Source of the DNA: Moorella humiferrea | GTDB taxonomy: Bacteria > Bacillota > DSM-521 > Neomoorellales > Neomoorellaceae | Direction of reading: 5' to 3' | NCBI RefSeq assembly: GCF_039233145.1 | Contig: NZ_CP136419.1 | Location: 656,001 to 720,000 of the forward strand | Length of the DNA: 64,000 bases | Shown: in pieces, positions 33,223 to 44,254 of the stretch | Layout of the letters: every line of letters begins with the position of its first letter | How positions within the stretch are numbered: the stretch's first letter is position 1 | The notes under the pieces: model-generated | Database searches by the model: none | Seen by the model: the letters and a program-made list of their open reading frames with translations, nothing else | Told to the model about the DNA's origin: nothing | Program-made: the position numbers and the translations under genes

Positions 33223-33999
33223 ATGTGGGGTCGCCTTAAAGAAATATATACCTACCGTGAGATGCTACTAAATCTTGTCGCCAAAGAATTGCGGGCGAGA
33301 TACAAAGGTTCGGTCCTGGGCTTCTTCTGGACCTTTTTTAACCCGCTCCTTATGTTAATAGTTTACAGCATCGTTTTCTCCTTTATTATGCGGTCGAACA
33401 TAAAAAACTACGCCATGTTCCTTTTTGTAGCGCTCCTTCCCTGGAATTACTTATCTAGCTCCATCCTCCAGGGGGCGGCAAGCCTCGTGCAGAACGCAGG
33501 GCTGATAAAGAAAGTATACTTCCCCCGGGAGGTGTTACCCCTCTCGGTGGTGCTGGCCAATCTAGTGAACTACCTTTTAAGTCTACTTATACTTATACCG
33601 GCCCTTTTGCTCTTTAAAGTGCGGATGACGAGCGTCCTTCTAGCCTTTCCTTTAGTTCTTTTTACCGAAACTCTTCTCGTGGCTTCCCTGACCCTTTTAG
33701 TCGCGGTGGGCAATGTCTACTTCCGGGACCTGGAGCATATAACCGGGGTCTTCATGACCGTATGGTTTTTCCTCACCCCGGTCCTCTACCCGGTGGAAAT
33801 GGTACCTACTGACGTAAGAAAATTTTTCGCTCTAAACCCGGCAGCCCCTCTTATCGAGGCCTACCGGGACATATTTTTCGAGGGCACCTGGCCTGACTGG
33901 CGGATGCTCCTTTACCTCGCCTTAGGCTACTTTTTATTTTTCTGTATAAGCCTTTTAGCCTTTGAGCGCTGGCAGCGGGCCGTAGCAGAAGAAGTATAG
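33223..33999 (+). CDS. ABC-2 type polysaccharide export permease
   Basis: This is a 258-residue six-helix membrane protein of the Wzm/TagG type. KGSVLGFFWTFFNPLLM near residue 27 and FLTPVLYPVEMVP near 185 are family features. With the ATPase encoded downstream it would export a lipid-linked polysaccharide across the cytoplasmic membrane. It lies 29 bp after rmlB in the same operon. Confidence 0.93.
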   Translation: MWGRLKEIYTYREMLLNLVAKELRARYKGSVLGFFWTFFNPLLMLIVYSIVFSFIMRSNIKNYAMFLFVALLPWNYLSSSILQGAASLVQNAGLIKKVYFPREVLPLSVVLANLVNYLLSLLILIPALLLFKVRMTSVLLAFPLVLFTETLLVASLTLLVAVGNVYFRDLEHITGVFMTVWFFLTPVLYPVEMVPTDVRKFFALNPAAPLIEAYRDIFFEGTWPDWRMLLYLALGYFLFFCISLLAFERWQRAVAEEV

Positions 34000-34022
34000 G
34001 AAAGATAAGGGAAGGGTCTGGC

Positions 34023-34766
34023 TTGGCAAAAGAAGCTAAAGAAGTGGCTATAGAAGTAAAAGATGTATGGAAAAAATTCCGCCTTTATCACGACAAAGCT
34101 TATAGCCTAAAGGAAAGGGTTCTCTTCTGGGGACGAAATAAGGCCGAAGATTTCTGGGCCTTAAAAGGGATAAACTTAAGTGTAGCCAAAGGCAGCACCG
34201 TAGGGCTTATAGGCCGCAATGGCTCAGGCAAAAGCACCCTTTTAAAAATTATAAGCCGCATCCTTTACCCCACCCGGGGGGGGGTAAAAGTAAACGGCCG
34301 GGTTTCCACTCTCTTGGAGCTGGGGGCTGGCTTCCACCCGGATTTCACCGGCCGGGAAAATATTTTCTTAAACGCCTCTATCCTGGGGCTTAGCCGCAAG
34401 GAAGTAAAAGAGCGCCTTAACGACATAATTTCCTTTGCCGAACTCGGCGACTTTATCGACAACCCCGTACGCAACTACTCTTCCGGGATGTACATGCGGC
34501 TGGGCTTTGCTGTGGCCGTGCACGTGGACCCGGAAATCTTACTTATAGATGAAGTTCTGGCTGTGGGAGACCTGGCTTTTCAGGAGAAATGTTTGGCCAG
34601 GATAAAGGAATTACAGAAAAAGGGGACTACCATTATTTTTGTTACCCACTCACCCCAGCAAGTCGAGGAACTATGCGACCTGGCCGTGTGGCTTGACAAG
34701 GGAGAAATAAAAATGCAGGGCCCGGCCAGGGAGGTTATTGTGGCTTATGAGGAATCTCTTAGATAA
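34023..34766 (+). CDS. ABC polysaccharide export ATPase
   Basis: This 247-residue ATPase of the Wzt/TagH type has GRNGSGKST (Walker A), YSSGMYMRLGFA (signature) and ILLIDEVLAVGD (Walker B). It lacks the C-terminal carbohydrate-binding domain that some Wzt proteins use for substrate choice, so export may not depend on a terminal cap. It starts at TTG after AAGGGAAGGG. Confidence 0.93.
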   Translation: MAKEAKEVAIEVKDVWKKFRLYHDKAYSLKERVLFWGRNKAEDFWALKGINLSVAKGSTVGLIGRNGSGKSTLLKIISRILYPTRGGVKVNGRVSTLLELGAGFHPDFTGRENIFLNASILGLSRKEVKERLNDIISFAELGDFIDNPVRNYSSGMYMRLGFAVAVHVDPEILLIDEVLAVGDLAFQEKCLARIKELQKKGTTIIFVTHSPQQVEELCDLAVWLDKGEIKMQGPAREVIVAYEESLR

Positions 34767-34886
34767 TTATCCAGGAAAAAAGGCATTGGAAGGCAAAGAA
34801 GAGGCTGGGCTAGCAGGGTAATATTTCTAGAACAGACAAATATTTACAAAATTGGTGTTCGCCCTTGTTTACGGAGGGCTTGAGAG

Positions 34887-35130
34887 TGATGGAGGACAAA
34901 ATCGGAGTAGGTGTCATTGGCTGAGGTTATATGATTGGGAAACAGACGGGGGAGTTATCTTGGAGGCCTATAGTGAGATTTATTTACTGCATGCATAGCA
35001 GACAAAAGTCGTTGTGTTCTGGCGAGGAAGGAGAATGGGCAATTCAAGTCGCTGAAGCAGCATACATCAATGTTATGGGCCAGATAGCGGACTTGCCTTT
35101 AAAAGAGGTCGACATTGCTGCGGGAAGGGG
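34887..35130 (+). pseudogene. Gfo/Idh/MocA oxidoreductase remnant
   Basis: After ATG at ~34890 the frame reads MEDKIGVGVIG, a stop where a Cys codon is usual, then GYMIGK: the NAD-binding start of a Gfo/Idh/MocA oxidoreductase. About 100 bp later [22 protein letters not shown] resembles the end of the same family. The middle ~300 codons are missing. Confidence 0.6.
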
Positions 35131-35139
35131 GCATCGATA

Positions 35140-38100
35140 TTGGCAACGAGCGAATTCAACCTATCAAGTTGCCCATACTGTTCAAATGGAAATTTCATCG
35201 ACAGACCATTCAGACGCGGCGACGGAATACCTGTCTATCTGTGTCTGCGGTGTGGCCTGATGTGGGCAGCGGAAATTTCCAGCACGCTAGCCTCTATATA
35301 CGATTCTTCATATTTTGAGAAGCCACAACTTTCAAAGGATGAGACTCCAGCGGTAGGCTATGCTGCGTATGGCGACTTGCTCCCAGTAGATTTTCTATGG
35401 CAACAGGCTCTTGTGAAGCTGTTCGCTGGGGAAACACGGGGTACATTGCTGGATTTGGGGTGTGCTACAGGACGATTTTTAATGCTTGCAGAAGAACTCG
35501 GCTTCCAGAGCTTGGGCGTTGAAATAGCTAGCAGTGTTGCAGAAGTTGCTGTCAAGGCCGGGCTGCGCGTGATAAATCAGCCCGTGGAAGTGCAACAGTT
35601 TGATGAAGGGCAGTTTGATTTAATTACAGCATGGGACTTTTTTGAACACATTCTTGATTTTCGAAATCTCCTCGAAAAGTGCTACCGTTGGCTCAAACCA
35701 GGGGGTCTAATACTCTTCTCTACACCAGATGCCGGAGCCGATATTGTCAAGCTTAGAAAGGATCGATGGGTTGGTTTTCGTTCTTCACTCGAACATGTTT
35801 TATACCTCACCTCCCCATTCCTTTGTCGTGCTTTTAATGATGTATTTGGGTGTGTTCCGCTATTGGTTTCTTTCACTTACGGAGGTGATTACGCTACACT
35901 TGTAGGGATTGCCCGGAAAGGCGGATTACGTCCTGCTGACTGGGAAGTTGCCAACTGGCTTCAGAACCGTACTTTTCCGGTTGATGAGGGATTGTTTCAA
36001 CGGTACAGTGAACCATTGTCAGAGATTTACTTACATTTCCAACAAATTGAGGCACTGAAACGAATGAGCTTTTATTTTGACGGTGACAATCTTCAAGAGA
36101 TACAAATGGTAGTTCAAGCAGGAATTCATATTCTCGAAGGCCGCATTGACGATGCGATTGCGACTCTTAGACTTGCGGCTCAAGCAAATTGGTCTGATTC
36201 CAAGGTATGGCAAAGGTTATGTAAAGCATACGAAATACATAGTGACACAATCAATACAAAGATGACAACTGAGTACCAAGCAATTAAACATGAAAAAGAC
36301 CGTATACTGCAAGTATTCCAATATCAAATTTTAGAAAAAGAACGCATGATAGAAGAGTTAGAAAAACAAATAAAAGAAAAGATGCAGCTAGTGGAAAATT
36401 TGCGGGCTGAGGCGGCTGAGAAAGAGGGAGCAATCCATCAACTGCGGGAGCAATTAGCTGATAAAGAACATGCATTACAAGAAGTTAAAGGATTTCTGCA
36501 TCAGATACAACAAAGGTTCACCTGGAAACGATACAGGGTAGCTGATGCCATCATTGCGCTATATTGGTACTTTTGTCATCCGAAGCAATTACTGCAAAAG
36601 GTTAAAGATATAGCATGGAAAACAGGCCGGAAGTGGCTTCCAACTTCTGTAAAGTTCTGGATTAAAAGAGTAATACTACGCCAACCAGCGCCCTCGTGGA
36701 CTCCGCCAGAGCTGCTTCGTGATGAGAAGGGAGATGGCGAAAAAAGGAGGCATCCTTATTCAGAATTACAAGCTGTTAAAACTGCTTGTTACGATGTTAT
36801 TGTTTTCCCTATAATCGATTGGGGGTTTAGGTTCCAACGCCCGCAGCATCTCGCAAGAAGATTTGCAAGAAAAGGTCACCGTGTTTTTTACCTAAAAACA
36901 ACATTCAATCCGAAAAGTGATGTTAGCGCCACAGTCAAAATGCTAGAAAAAAATATTGCGGAGGTAGAACTTCCAGGTTCCCCTAAATTAAATGTTTATC
37001 GTAATCAAGTAGATGCTTCTACTTTGCAAAGGTGGGTAGATTCCTTCGAATACTTGCGTCGGCACTACAGTATAGTAGAGGCCATTTGTCTCGTTCAATT
37101 ACCATTTTGGCAACCAGTAGCTTTTCGCTTACGAGAGCAGTTTGGATGGAAAGTGGTTTACGACTGTATGGATGAACATGGAGGATTTTCAACCAATAGT
37201 CCTGCAATGCTCACTTTGGAGGAAAATCTCAGCTCCGGGAGCGATTTGATTCTAGCAACCTCGCAAAAACTGTTGGAAAAGCAAAAGGGTTACTCCTCAA
37301 ATTGCTTGCTCGTACCCAACGCGTGCGAGTTTGAACATTTCAGTGTTAGCTTTAAAACTCTACCTCACGAAATAGCCCCCTTATCGAGGCCTATCATCGG
37401 GTATTATGGTGCTATCTCCGATTGGTTTGATTCCAAATTGGTTGCGAGAATGGCACGCCTGAAACCTGATTGGAGTTTTGTATTAATTGGGAGCACCTTT
37501 GGAGCTAACCTGGCTCCGTTCACTGATCTCAAGAATGTTTATTTATTCGGAGAAAAGCCCTACCAAGAACTCCCAGCCTATTTGCATGCTTTTGATGCGT
37601 GCATAATTCCTTTTAAGCGGACGCCCCTGACGGAAGCCACAAATCCCGTTAAATTTTATGAATACCTAAGCGCGGGCAAGCCCGTAGTATCCGTACCTCT
37701 CCCAGAGGTTGCTTTATATGAAGCGGAAAAGCTTGTGTATCTGGCAAGCACCCCAGAAGAGTTTATAGAAAAAATTGAGCGGGCATTACAGGAAAATAGC
37801 GCCGAGATGGTGGCGGCTCGCCAGCGCTTTGCTCAACAAAATACATGGGAGGAGCGCTTTGCCCGTATTGAACCCGCCATTCAGAATCTATATCCTAAAG
37901 TTAGCATTATTATACTTACTCACAACAATATTCATTTTACCAGATTATGTGTAAACAGTATCTACCGGAATACCCTTTGGCCAAACTTTGAGTTGATTAT
38001 TGTTGATAATGCCTCAACCGACGGTACCCGCGAATATTTGAAAGAGTTGGTACAACAGCATTCAAACATTCGGTTAATCTTAAATGAACATAATGAGGGA

Positions 38101-38667
38101 TTTGCACGCGCCAATAACCAGGGCATTCGAGCTTCTACGGGCGAATATATAGTACTGCTCAACAACGATACCATCGTGACTAGGGGCTGGCTCGGGAGGC
38201 TCATCCGACACTTGGAGCGTGATCTTAACATCGGGATGGTCGGACCGGTAACTAACTCGGCCGGAAATGAGGCTAAAATCGACGTAAACTATTCTAGTAT
38301 AGAAGAGATGGAATCATTTGCGGAACGCCGTTCACATGAATACGAAGGTAAATACTTTGACATTAAAATGCTAGCCCTATTTTGTACAGCGATGCGGCGC
38401 AGATTATTTGACGAAATAGGACTTTTAGATGAACGCTTTGAAGTCGGGATGTTCGAAGACGATGATTTAGCATTACGAGTTAGACAAGCAGGTTACAAGA
38501 TAATTTGCGTTGAGGATGTCTTTATTCATCATTTTCACAGCGCCACATTTAAGCTGTACGGTGAACAAGAGTACTTGCGCTTGTTTGAGGCTAATCGGAA
38601 GAGATTTGAGGAAAAATGGGGTATTCGCTGGGAACCCCATAGATATCGAGAGAGAAAATATGTATAA
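35140..38667 (+). CDS. Methyltransferase / coiled-coil / GT4 / GT2 fusion protein
   Basis: This 1175-residue multidomain protein acts on surface glycans. Residues 10-40 hold two CxxC pairs (CPYC, CLRC), then a class I SAM methyltransferase with [12 protein letters not shown] at 103-114. Residues ~375-460 are a charged coiled coil. Residues ~550-880 form a GT-B glycosyltransferase ([39 protein letters not shown]). Residues ~920-1165 are a GT2 domain ([27 protein letters not shown]). Such fusions with coiled-coil rulers can modify and limit chain length; here that is inferred. The start is TTG after GGAAGGGGG. It is AT-richer than the rml genes, suggesting separate origin. Confidence 0.88.
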   Translation: MATSEFNLSSCPYCSNGNFIDRPFRRGDGIPVYLCLRCGLMWAAEISSTLASIYDSSYFEKPQLSKDETPAVGYAAYGDLLPVDFLWQQALVKLFAGETRGTLLDLGCATGRFLMLAEELGFQSLGVEIASSVAEVAVKAGLRVINQPVEVQQFDEGQFDLITAWDFFEHILDFRNLLEKCYRWLKPGGLILFSTPDAGADIVKLRKDRWVGFRSSLEHVLYLTSPFLCRAFNDVFGCVPLLVSFTYGGDYATLVGIARKGGLRPADWEVANWLQNRTFPVDEGLFQRYSEPLSEIYLHFQQIEALKRMSFYFDGDNLQEIQMVVQAGIHILEGRIDDAIATLRLAAQANWSDSKVWQRLCKAYEIHSDTINTKMTTEYQAIKHEKDRILQVFQYQILEKERMIEELEKQIKEKMQLVENLRAEAAEKEGAIHQLREQLADKEHALQEVKGFLHQIQQRFTWKRYRVADAIIALYWYFCHPKQLLQKVKDIAWKTGRKWLPTSVKFWIKRVILRQPAPSWTPPELLRDEKGDGEKRRHPYSELQAVKTACYDVIVFPIIDWGFRFQRPQHLARRFARKGHRVFYLKTTFNPKSDVSATVKMLEKNIAEVELPGSPKLNVYRNQVDASTLQRWVDSFEYLRRHYSIVEAICLVQLPFWQPVAFRLREQFGWKVVYDCMDEHGGFSTNSPAMLTLEENLSSGSDLILATSQKLLEKQKGYSSNCLLVPNACEFEHFSVSFKTLPHEIAPLSRPIIGYYGAISDWFDSKLVARMARLKPDWSFVLIGSTFGANLAPFTDLKNVYLFGEKPYQELPAYLHAFDACIIPFKRTPLTEATNPVKFYEYLSAGKPVVSVPLPEVALYEAEKLVYLASTPEEFIEKIERALQENSAEMVAARQRFAQQNTWEERFARIEPAIQNLYPKVSIIILTHNNIHFTRLCVNSIYRNTLWPNFELIIVDNASTDGTREYLKELVQQHSNIRLILNEHNEGFARANNQGIRASTGEYIVLLNNDTIVTRGWLGRLIRHLERDLNIGMVGPVTNSAGNEAKIDVNYSSIEEMESFAERRSHEYEGKYFDIKMLALFCTAMRRRLFDEIGLLDERFEVGMFEDDDLALRVRQAGYKIICVEDVFIHHFHSATFKLYGEQEYLRLFEANRKRFEEKWGIRWEPHRYRERKYV

Positions 38668-38773
38668 GAATTGTGCGAACTGTAAAACTCAGAGGTTTAT
38701 GAGAAGGTAAAATAAGTTTTTGCCCAAATTAGATCATAACGATTATGTAAAAAGCTGGGAAGGAGGAAGATAG

Positions 38774-39490
38774 ATGCGAGTGCTGGCCATTGTACCAGCT
38801 TACAACGAGGAGGGGAATATCGACCAGGTGGTTAAAAGCATTCGCCGGGCACAGCCGGAGATAGATATTGTGGTGGTCAACGATGGTTCTTCTGACGGGA
38901 CGTCCCGCTTGGCTCGCAGGGCCGGGGCCACCGTACTGGACCTGCCAGTAAACTTAGGCATTGGGGGAGCGGTACAAACGGGATACAAATACGCCGAGGT
39001 GCACGGTTATGATGTGGCCGTACAAATAGACGGGGATGGCCAGCATGATCCACGTGACGTGACCCGCTTGCTGGAGGTTCTGGCCCGCGGCGAAGCCGAT
39101 ATGGTCATCGGTTCCCGCTTTGTCACCGATACTGGTTACCAGCCTCCCCTCGACCGGAAAGTAGGTATGAAGATATTTTCTTTCTTGATAAGCAAAATTA
39201 TCCGCCAACCCATCCGAGATACCACCTCGGGCTACCGAGCCGTCAACCGTCGGGTGATCGGTTTATTCGCTCGAGAATACCCCACCGACTACCCAGAGGT
39301 GGAAGTCCTGGTCTTGTTGCACCGGTACGGCTTCCGCATAAAGGAGGTACCGGTAACCATGGCCTATCGGCAAAGCGGCTCTTCCTCCATTACCCTTTGG
39401 CGCTCGATATATTATGTGGCCAAGGTGTTACTGGCCATTCTAGTCATGCTTACCAGACCACGGACAGGGAGTGTATTCCATGAGTTTTAA
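38774..39490 (+). CDS. GT2 glycosyltransferase, polyprenyl-phosphate mannose synthase-like
   Basis: This 238-residue GT-A enzyme has VPAYNEEGNI, VNDGSSDGT and QIDGDGQHDPRD (DxD-type metal site). It is of the DPM1/bactoprenol glucosyl transferase type and would load a sugar on undecaprenyl phosphate. It overlaps the DUF2304 gene and is followed by an SMR-like flippase candidate and a GT39 enzyme, which use such lipid-linked sugars. GGAAGGAGGA precedes the ATG. Confidence 0.9.
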   Translation: MRVLAIVPAYNEEGNIDQVVKSIRRAQPEIDIVVVNDGSSDGTSRLARRAGATVLDLPVNLGIGGAVQTGYKYAEVHGYDVAVQIDGDGQHDPRDVTRLLEVLARGEADMVIGSRFVTDTGYQPPLDRKVGMKIFSFLISKIIRQPIRDTTSGYRAVNRRVIGLFAREYPTDYPEVEVLVLLHRYGFRIKEVPVTMAYRQSGSSSITLWRSIYYVAKVLLAILVMLTRPRTGSVFHEF

Positions 39491-39869
39491 CGTTTACCTG
39501 CTCTCCATACTTTTTTCGGGCGTGTTTTTAATCATCACCCTCGGCCTGGTGCGCAAAAAGCATCTTAAAGAACAATATTCCTTGATGTGGATCCTGGTGG
39601 CCGCACTAATGTTTTTGGTTTCCCTGAACCCCTCCGTGGTAGAAACCGCGGCCCGCTGGCTGGATGTTAAGTATGCTCCCTCCATGCTGTTTCTCTTTGG
39701 TCTTGTTTTTGCTTTCGTCCTAACCCTGCATTTAACGGTGGTAGTTTCCCGCTTATCGGAAAAAGTTGTGCACTTGACCCAAGAAGTGGCCCTGCTGCGC
39801 CACGAAGTGTATCGGCATGACCCAGGGAATAGGGAAGGTTCAGCCAGCGGAGAACAACCTGCAATTTAA
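39480..39869 (+). CDS. DUF2304 membrane protein
   Basis: This 129-residue protein has three membrane helices (about 5-22, 30-50 and 65-88) and a charged C-terminal coil, the DUF2304 layout. It overlaps the end of the GT2 gene by 11 bp. Members usually accompany DPM-type GT2 enzymes and may hold them at the membrane. ATG at 39480 is chosen because of ACAGGGAGTG. Confidence 0.85.
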   Translation: MSFNVYLLSILFSGVFLIITLGLVRKKHLKEQYSLMWILVAALMFLVSLNPSVVETAARWLDVKYAPSMLFLFGLVFAFVLTLHLTVVVSRLSEKVVHLTQEVALLRHEVYRHDPGNREGSASGEQPAI

Positions 39870-39935
39870 ATAGGAATAGTCATCCAGGACACCAAAAGCC
39901 GCGGTTAACCATCGGCCAAGGAGGAGTTACTTTTA

Positions 39936-40283
39936 ATGGCTGTATACGGGTTAATCTTACTCAATGTCGTTTTGTTGGTATCCGGCCAGGTATTTTGGAA
40001 GCTCGGACTGGATCGTTTGGGCGGGCTTTCCGTACAAAATTGGACTGGCGTCTTTATTTCTCCTTTCATCTGGAGCGGGATCGTTTTATATGTCTTGGCC
40101 ACCGTTGTTTGGTTTATCGTTTTATCCCGAGCTAATTTAAGCGTGGCTTACCCCATGCAAAGCATTGCCTACGTTTTCGGTATGCTGGCCGGGCTGTTTA
40201 TCTTTCAGGAAAGCATTACACCTCTGGCTTGGCTAGGAATGGTCCTAGTTATGACAGGTGTGACATTAATTGGCTTGCGTTAA
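39936..40283 (+). CDS. Small four-helix DMT/SMR-like transporter
   Basis: This 115-residue protein has four membrane segments and an EamA/SMR-like pattern (LSVAYPMQSIAYVFGMLAG; GMVLVMTGVTLIG). In glycan clusters such proteins (ArnE/F-like) are thought to flip undecaprenyl-phosphate sugars. GCCAAGGAGGAG precedes the ATG. Confidence 0.82.
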   Translation: MAVYGLILLNVVLLVSGQVFWKLGLDRLGGLSVQNWTGVFISPFIWSGIVLYVLATVVWFIVLSRANLSVAYPMQSIAYVFGMLAGLFIFQESITPLAWLGMVLVMTGVTLIGLR

Positions 40284-40466
40284 GTGAAGTGACTGGGATG
40301 TGAATAAGTATACGAAATATAGAAAATTTTTGTCTTTTATAACAATTACCATATCGCTGTCATACCTACGTAGATATTCCTGTCTAATAAGGTGAGGAAA
40401 GTTGGACAATAATTACTTCAACAATGGTTATCTTATAGCTGCGTTGGATATTCAGGAGGAGCCAAA

Positions 40467-42830
40467 ATGATCGAATTTGGGTTATTACATTATATAGTGA
40501 TAACTGGGTTAGGGCTTATTAGTTATCTGTTAGGAAGAGAGCTTTTGATAAAGGTAAAGTTCGCCTCGATTTGGGAGGAAATTGTTTTTTCGATAAGTTT
40601 GGGCCTCGGAAGTATTAGTTATTTGGTTTTAACTCTAGGTGTTTTAGGCCTGATAAACCGTTCAAACTTATTGGTTATATTTTTAAAACTTATAGCCGTT
40701 TCAGTTTTATACCCACCAATTCGGACTTTTTGGTTATATAAGTTGACCGCCTTTCAGAAAAGAGTTGGAATCCTTAAGAAGAAAAGCGGCGTTAAATATT
40801 TAATTTTTATTTTTATAAGTATTATCGTTTTACTACCTATAATGCTGATGCCTCTATATCCACCAATAGCTTGGGATTCGATAGAGTATCATTTAGCTGT
40901 TGCCAAAATATATGCCCATGAACATCATATTAAGCCAACACCTTTTTTACGCTTCCCATTTTTTCCGCAAACTAATGAAATGCTTTTTACTTTAATGTTG
41001 ATAATCTTCGATGACATCACAGCACAATTAGTTCAGTTTTTGATGATGGTTCTAGTTGCGATTGCATTATATTCCTGGGGGCATCGTAGCTTTTCTTCAA
41101 GGGTAGGCTTGTGGGCTACAGCGCTTTGGCTTGGAACCCCACTGGTACTTTGGCTTGGAAGTTCGGCCTATATTGACGTCGGGTTAACGTTGTTCGTAAC
41201 ACTGGCGGTTTACAGTTTATGGAATTGGCTCTATTCTAAAGAATGGAACTGGCTTATATTGGCTGGAGTCTTCGTTGGCTTCGCCGCTAGCTCCAAGTAT
41301 TCTGCCCTTGTTTTTCTTGGACTCTTGGGGATCATCGTCTTTTACATTAGTATAAGGGAGCGCCGATACTTAGCTCCCTTGGTCTTCGTAACTATAGCTA
41401 CTGCTATAGCAGCCCCTTGGTATTTACGTAATTTCTATTACACCGGTAATCCCGTTTTTCCCTTTTTATCCTCGCTATTTGGCAATAATTATTTATATAC
41501 TGCTGAAGATCTAAAAGCGCTTTTATATGATTTACAACATGCACATGGTATTGGGCGTAGTCTTACCGCGTTAATTACGCTCCCGTGGCATCTGGCTTTT
41601 AATCAGGACGTCTTTATTATGGAGGCTCCGCTTTCTAAAACTTATTTTTTTGCAATACCGATATTATTAGTCTTTAGTATCTACAGCACCAAAATCAGGG
41701 GTATTCTAGCTCTAATTCTGGCTTACTTCCTTTTCTGGTTTTTCAGTGCTCAAATCTTGCGTTATTTATTACCAATAATTCCATTACTTAGTTTATTAAC
41801 GGCAGCAGTAGTAGAACGTTTCTTTCTCTGGTTACCTTTTTTGCAAAGATGGTCGGTTCATTCGTTCATTACTGGCATAATGGCAATATTTCTGGTATCA
41901 CCGGGATGGCTTTATGCGACGCATAAAGTGTTAGAACAGGGACCTGTACCAGTAACGCAAGATCAACGAGACACCTATTTAGCACGGCATCTACTCTCTT
42001 ATCCTGCTTATAAATTTTTAAACGACCTCAAAGGAAGTAAGTATACCCTATATGCTTTGTACGATGAAAATATGGCCTATTTTGCTGATGGACAATTTAT
42101 GGGTGACTGGTTTGGCCCAGCACGTTACTCCCGGATTTCAAGTAAGCTGGCTGATTCGCAGGCTTTATACGAAGAGCTTAAAACATTAGGGGCAAATTAT
42201 ATCCTAATTAATAAACAGCGTAGCAGGTTGGAGTTACCTGATGACAAATTTTTTCAGAACCATTTCAAACTTATTTATGCACGGGCCTATGTTTTACTAT
42301 TTGAGCTGAGCGAAAAACCTTTAAAACGTAAATTGGGACCGGAACTGTTAAAGAACTCAGGTTTTGAGAATTTGGAAGGGGAACAACCAAGTAGCTGGCA
42401 ACATGTAGGTAAACCTGCAATTGATACATCTGGTCTCCGTAGCCATAGTGGGTTTGTTGCCGTACGTGGTGAGGGTGCCGAAAACGTCTTTTATCAAACT
42501 GTGCCAGTGAAGCCTGGGGGACTTTATCTGCTGAGTTACTACGCGCGTGCAAACAGGCAGGGACAGATGGCGAGGTTACAGGTTAATTGGTCAAATGCAC
42601 AAGGAGGATTTCTCAAAACGGATATAGAACTTGTCGAAATTGGAGCCGACTGGAAGCAATATGAGATGACGGTAACAGCGCCTTCACAAGCGGCTTTTGC
42701 AACAGTCTATGTTAGTCCTCATGAACAGAGCTCAGTATGGTTTGATGACCTCTCTTTCGTGGAGGTAACATACACTACTGAAGGAAAAACGTCAGAAGCC
42801 TCGCCACTAGATACTAACTTTAGTTCCTAA
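40467..42830 (+). CDS. GT39-type membrane glycosyltransferase with C-terminal carbohydrate-binding domain
   Basis: This is a 787-residue membrane protein. Some 11-13 hydrophobic segments fill residues 5-490. The first outer loop carries WDSIEYHLAVAKIYA, like the acidic catalytic loop of GT39/ArnT-type enzymes. Residues ~620-775 form a beta-sandwich resembling CBM4/9 modules (LLKNSGFENLEGEQPSSWQH; WKQYEMTVTAP). It probably transfers a sugar from a polyprenyl-phosphate donor outside the membrane, with the tail binding glycan. It is markedly AT-rich. It starts after CAGGAGGAG. Confidence 0.82.
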   Translation: MIEFGLLHYIVITGLGLISYLLGRELLIKVKFASIWEEIVFSISLGLGSISYLVLTLGVLGLINRSNLLVIFLKLIAVSVLYPPIRTFWLYKLTAFQKRVGILKKKSGVKYLIFIFISIIVLLPIMLMPLYPPIAWDSIEYHLAVAKIYAHEHHIKPTPFLRFPFFPQTNEMLFTLMLIIFDDITAQLVQFLMMVLVAIALYSWGHRSFSSRVGLWATALWLGTPLVLWLGSSAYIDVGLTLFVTLAVYSLWNWLYSKEWNWLILAGVFVGFAASSKYSALVFLGLLGIIVFYISIRERRYLAPLVFVTIATAIAAPWYLRNFYYTGNPVFPFLSSLFGNNYLYTAEDLKALLYDLQHAHGIGRSLTALITLPWHLAFNQDVFIMEAPLSKTYFFAIPILLVFSIYSTKIRGILALILAYFLFWFFSAQILRYLLPIIPLLSLLTAAVVERFFLWLPFLQRWSVHSFITGIMAIFLVSPGWLYATHKVLEQGPVPVTQDQRDTYLARHLLSYPAYKFLNDLKGSKYTLYALYDENMAYFADGQFMGDWFGPARYSRISSKLADSQALYEELKTLGANYILINKQRSRLELPDDKFFQNHFKLIYARAYVLLFELSEKPLKRKLGPELLKNSGFENLEGEQPSSWQHVGKPAIDTSGLRSHSGFVAVRGEGAENVFYQTVPVKPGGLYLLSYYARANRQGQMARLQVNWSNAQGGFLKTDIELVEIGADWKQYEMTVTAPSQAAFATVYVSPHEQSSVWFDDLSFVEVTYTTEGKTSEASPLDTNFSS

Positions 42831-43095
42831 AATAATAGCCCAAGTTAGAATGAAATCTTCAGGTGGGGATAGGTTCATATAGGAATAGCAGGTCTATCAA
42901 TAAATCTTCAAACCGGTTGAGAAAAAGAATCTTGAATTTACTAATACATTTACATTTATTAGTTGAGCAGGAGGAACTCAGGAGGTAACAAGGAATTCCA
43001 GAAGGGAGTAGCGGCCTTTTACCTTAATAACTAAATTAACCTCGTTGAAACTATTATATCATCGTCAGGTTAAAGTGGGAGGAAAAAGCCACGGG
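42831..43095. other. Intergenic region
   Basis: AT-rich spacer. No gene or clear promoter was recognised. Confidence 0.4.
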
Positions 43096-44241
43096 ATGCA
43101 GCCCTCTTGCTTGCAGCGGGTGCTAATTTGTCGGTCAAACCCGGTAGCTCCAGACCCCAGAGTAGAAAAAATAGCTCAAGCCTTGTGTCAAGCTGGCTAT
43201 GAGGTCCTTGTACTAGCGTGGGATCGTACAGGGCAATTGCCCAGAGAAGAGTGGCAGCAAGGTTATCATATAGTGCGGTTTTCTCATCCTGCTTCTTATG
43301 GGTTGGGACTTAAAAACATTTTTCATATACTACGTTGGCAGACTTTTCTTTTACGATTTTTTATCCGTAACCGTCAAGGTATAAGGATTTGCCATGCCTG
43401 TGATTTTGATACTCTCTTGCCATGCTTATTTAGCAAAGTATTCAGGGGCAACCGCGTGATCTATGATGTTTTTGACTTTTATGCTGATAGTAGACGGACT
43501 ATACCCGGTTTCATGCGCAAGCTACTTTATATGTTTGAGCTTAAAGCCCTCAACCATGCAGATGCCGTTATACTTGTAGATGAGGCCCGCCGGAAACAGA
43601 TTGCTAGAGGTAAGCCTCGTCACGTTACCATTGTTTACAACAGTCCACCCGATATATTAGACGCCTTGAGATTCAACGTTTCTCCAATACGCCGGGCTGA
43701 GCTTTACCTGGCTTATGTCGGACTCCTCCAGGTGGAACGGGGATTGTTGGAGATATTGGAGGTGCTTACGCGTCACCCAGAGTGGCATTTAGACCTGGCT
43801 GGTTTTGGCGGTGGTGATGAAGAACGCATCCTGGGCTTGGCTCGCTTGCTGTCCAACGTTACCTGGCATGGTCGGGTACCATACAAGCAAGCCCTGGAGC
43901 TGAGTTATGCCGCCGATGTTCTGTTCGCTACCTATGACCCGGCTATCCCCAACCATCGCTACTCCAGCCCGAATAAAGTGTTTGAGGCTATGATGTTGGC
44001 AAAACCTGTTGTGGTGGCCCGGGGCACGGGTATAGACCGCCTTGTTGAGGAGGTTAATTGCGGCCTAGTCGTGGTATACGGGGATGTGGCGGCCCTCGAA
44101 GCAGCACTTATTCGCCTAGCTCGGGACCCGGCTTTACGGCAGAGGCTAGGGGAAAACGGGAGGCGAGCTTATGAGGAAAAATACAGTTGGAATTTGATGC
44201 GCGAGCGTCTGCTTGCGTTATATAGGAAGATATCCATTTAA
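43096..44241 (+). CDS. GT4 glycosyltransferase
   Basis: This 381-residue GT-B enzyme starts with RVLICRSNPVAPDPRVEKIA and has the C-terminal motif SSPNKVFEAMMLAKPVVV. It is predicted to add a sugar from a nucleotide donor to a lipid-linked oligosaccharide in the cytoplasm. The ATG at 43096 is preferred to the TTG at 43045 because GGGAGG lies upstream and the family start aligns there. Sugar and linkage are unknown. Confidence 0.88.
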   Translation: MQPSCLQRVLICRSNPVAPDPRVEKIAQALCQAGYEVLVLAWDRTGQLPREEWQQGYHIVRFSHPASYGLGLKNIFHILRWQTFLLRFFIRNRQGIRICHACDFDTLLPCLFSKVFRGNRVIYDVFDFYADSRRTIPGFMRKLLYMFELKALNHADAVILVDEARRKQIARGKPRHVTIVYNSPPDILDALRFNVSPIRRAELYLAYVGLLQVERGLLEILEVLTRHPEWHLDLAGFGGGDEERILGLARLLSNVTWHGRVPYKQALELSYAADVLFATYDPAIPNHRYSSPNKVFEAMMLAKPVVVARGTGIDRLVEEVNCGLVVVYGDVAALEAALIRLARDPALRQRLGENGRRAYEEKYSWNLMRERLLALYRKISI

Positions 44242-44254
44242 GGTATTCATAAAC

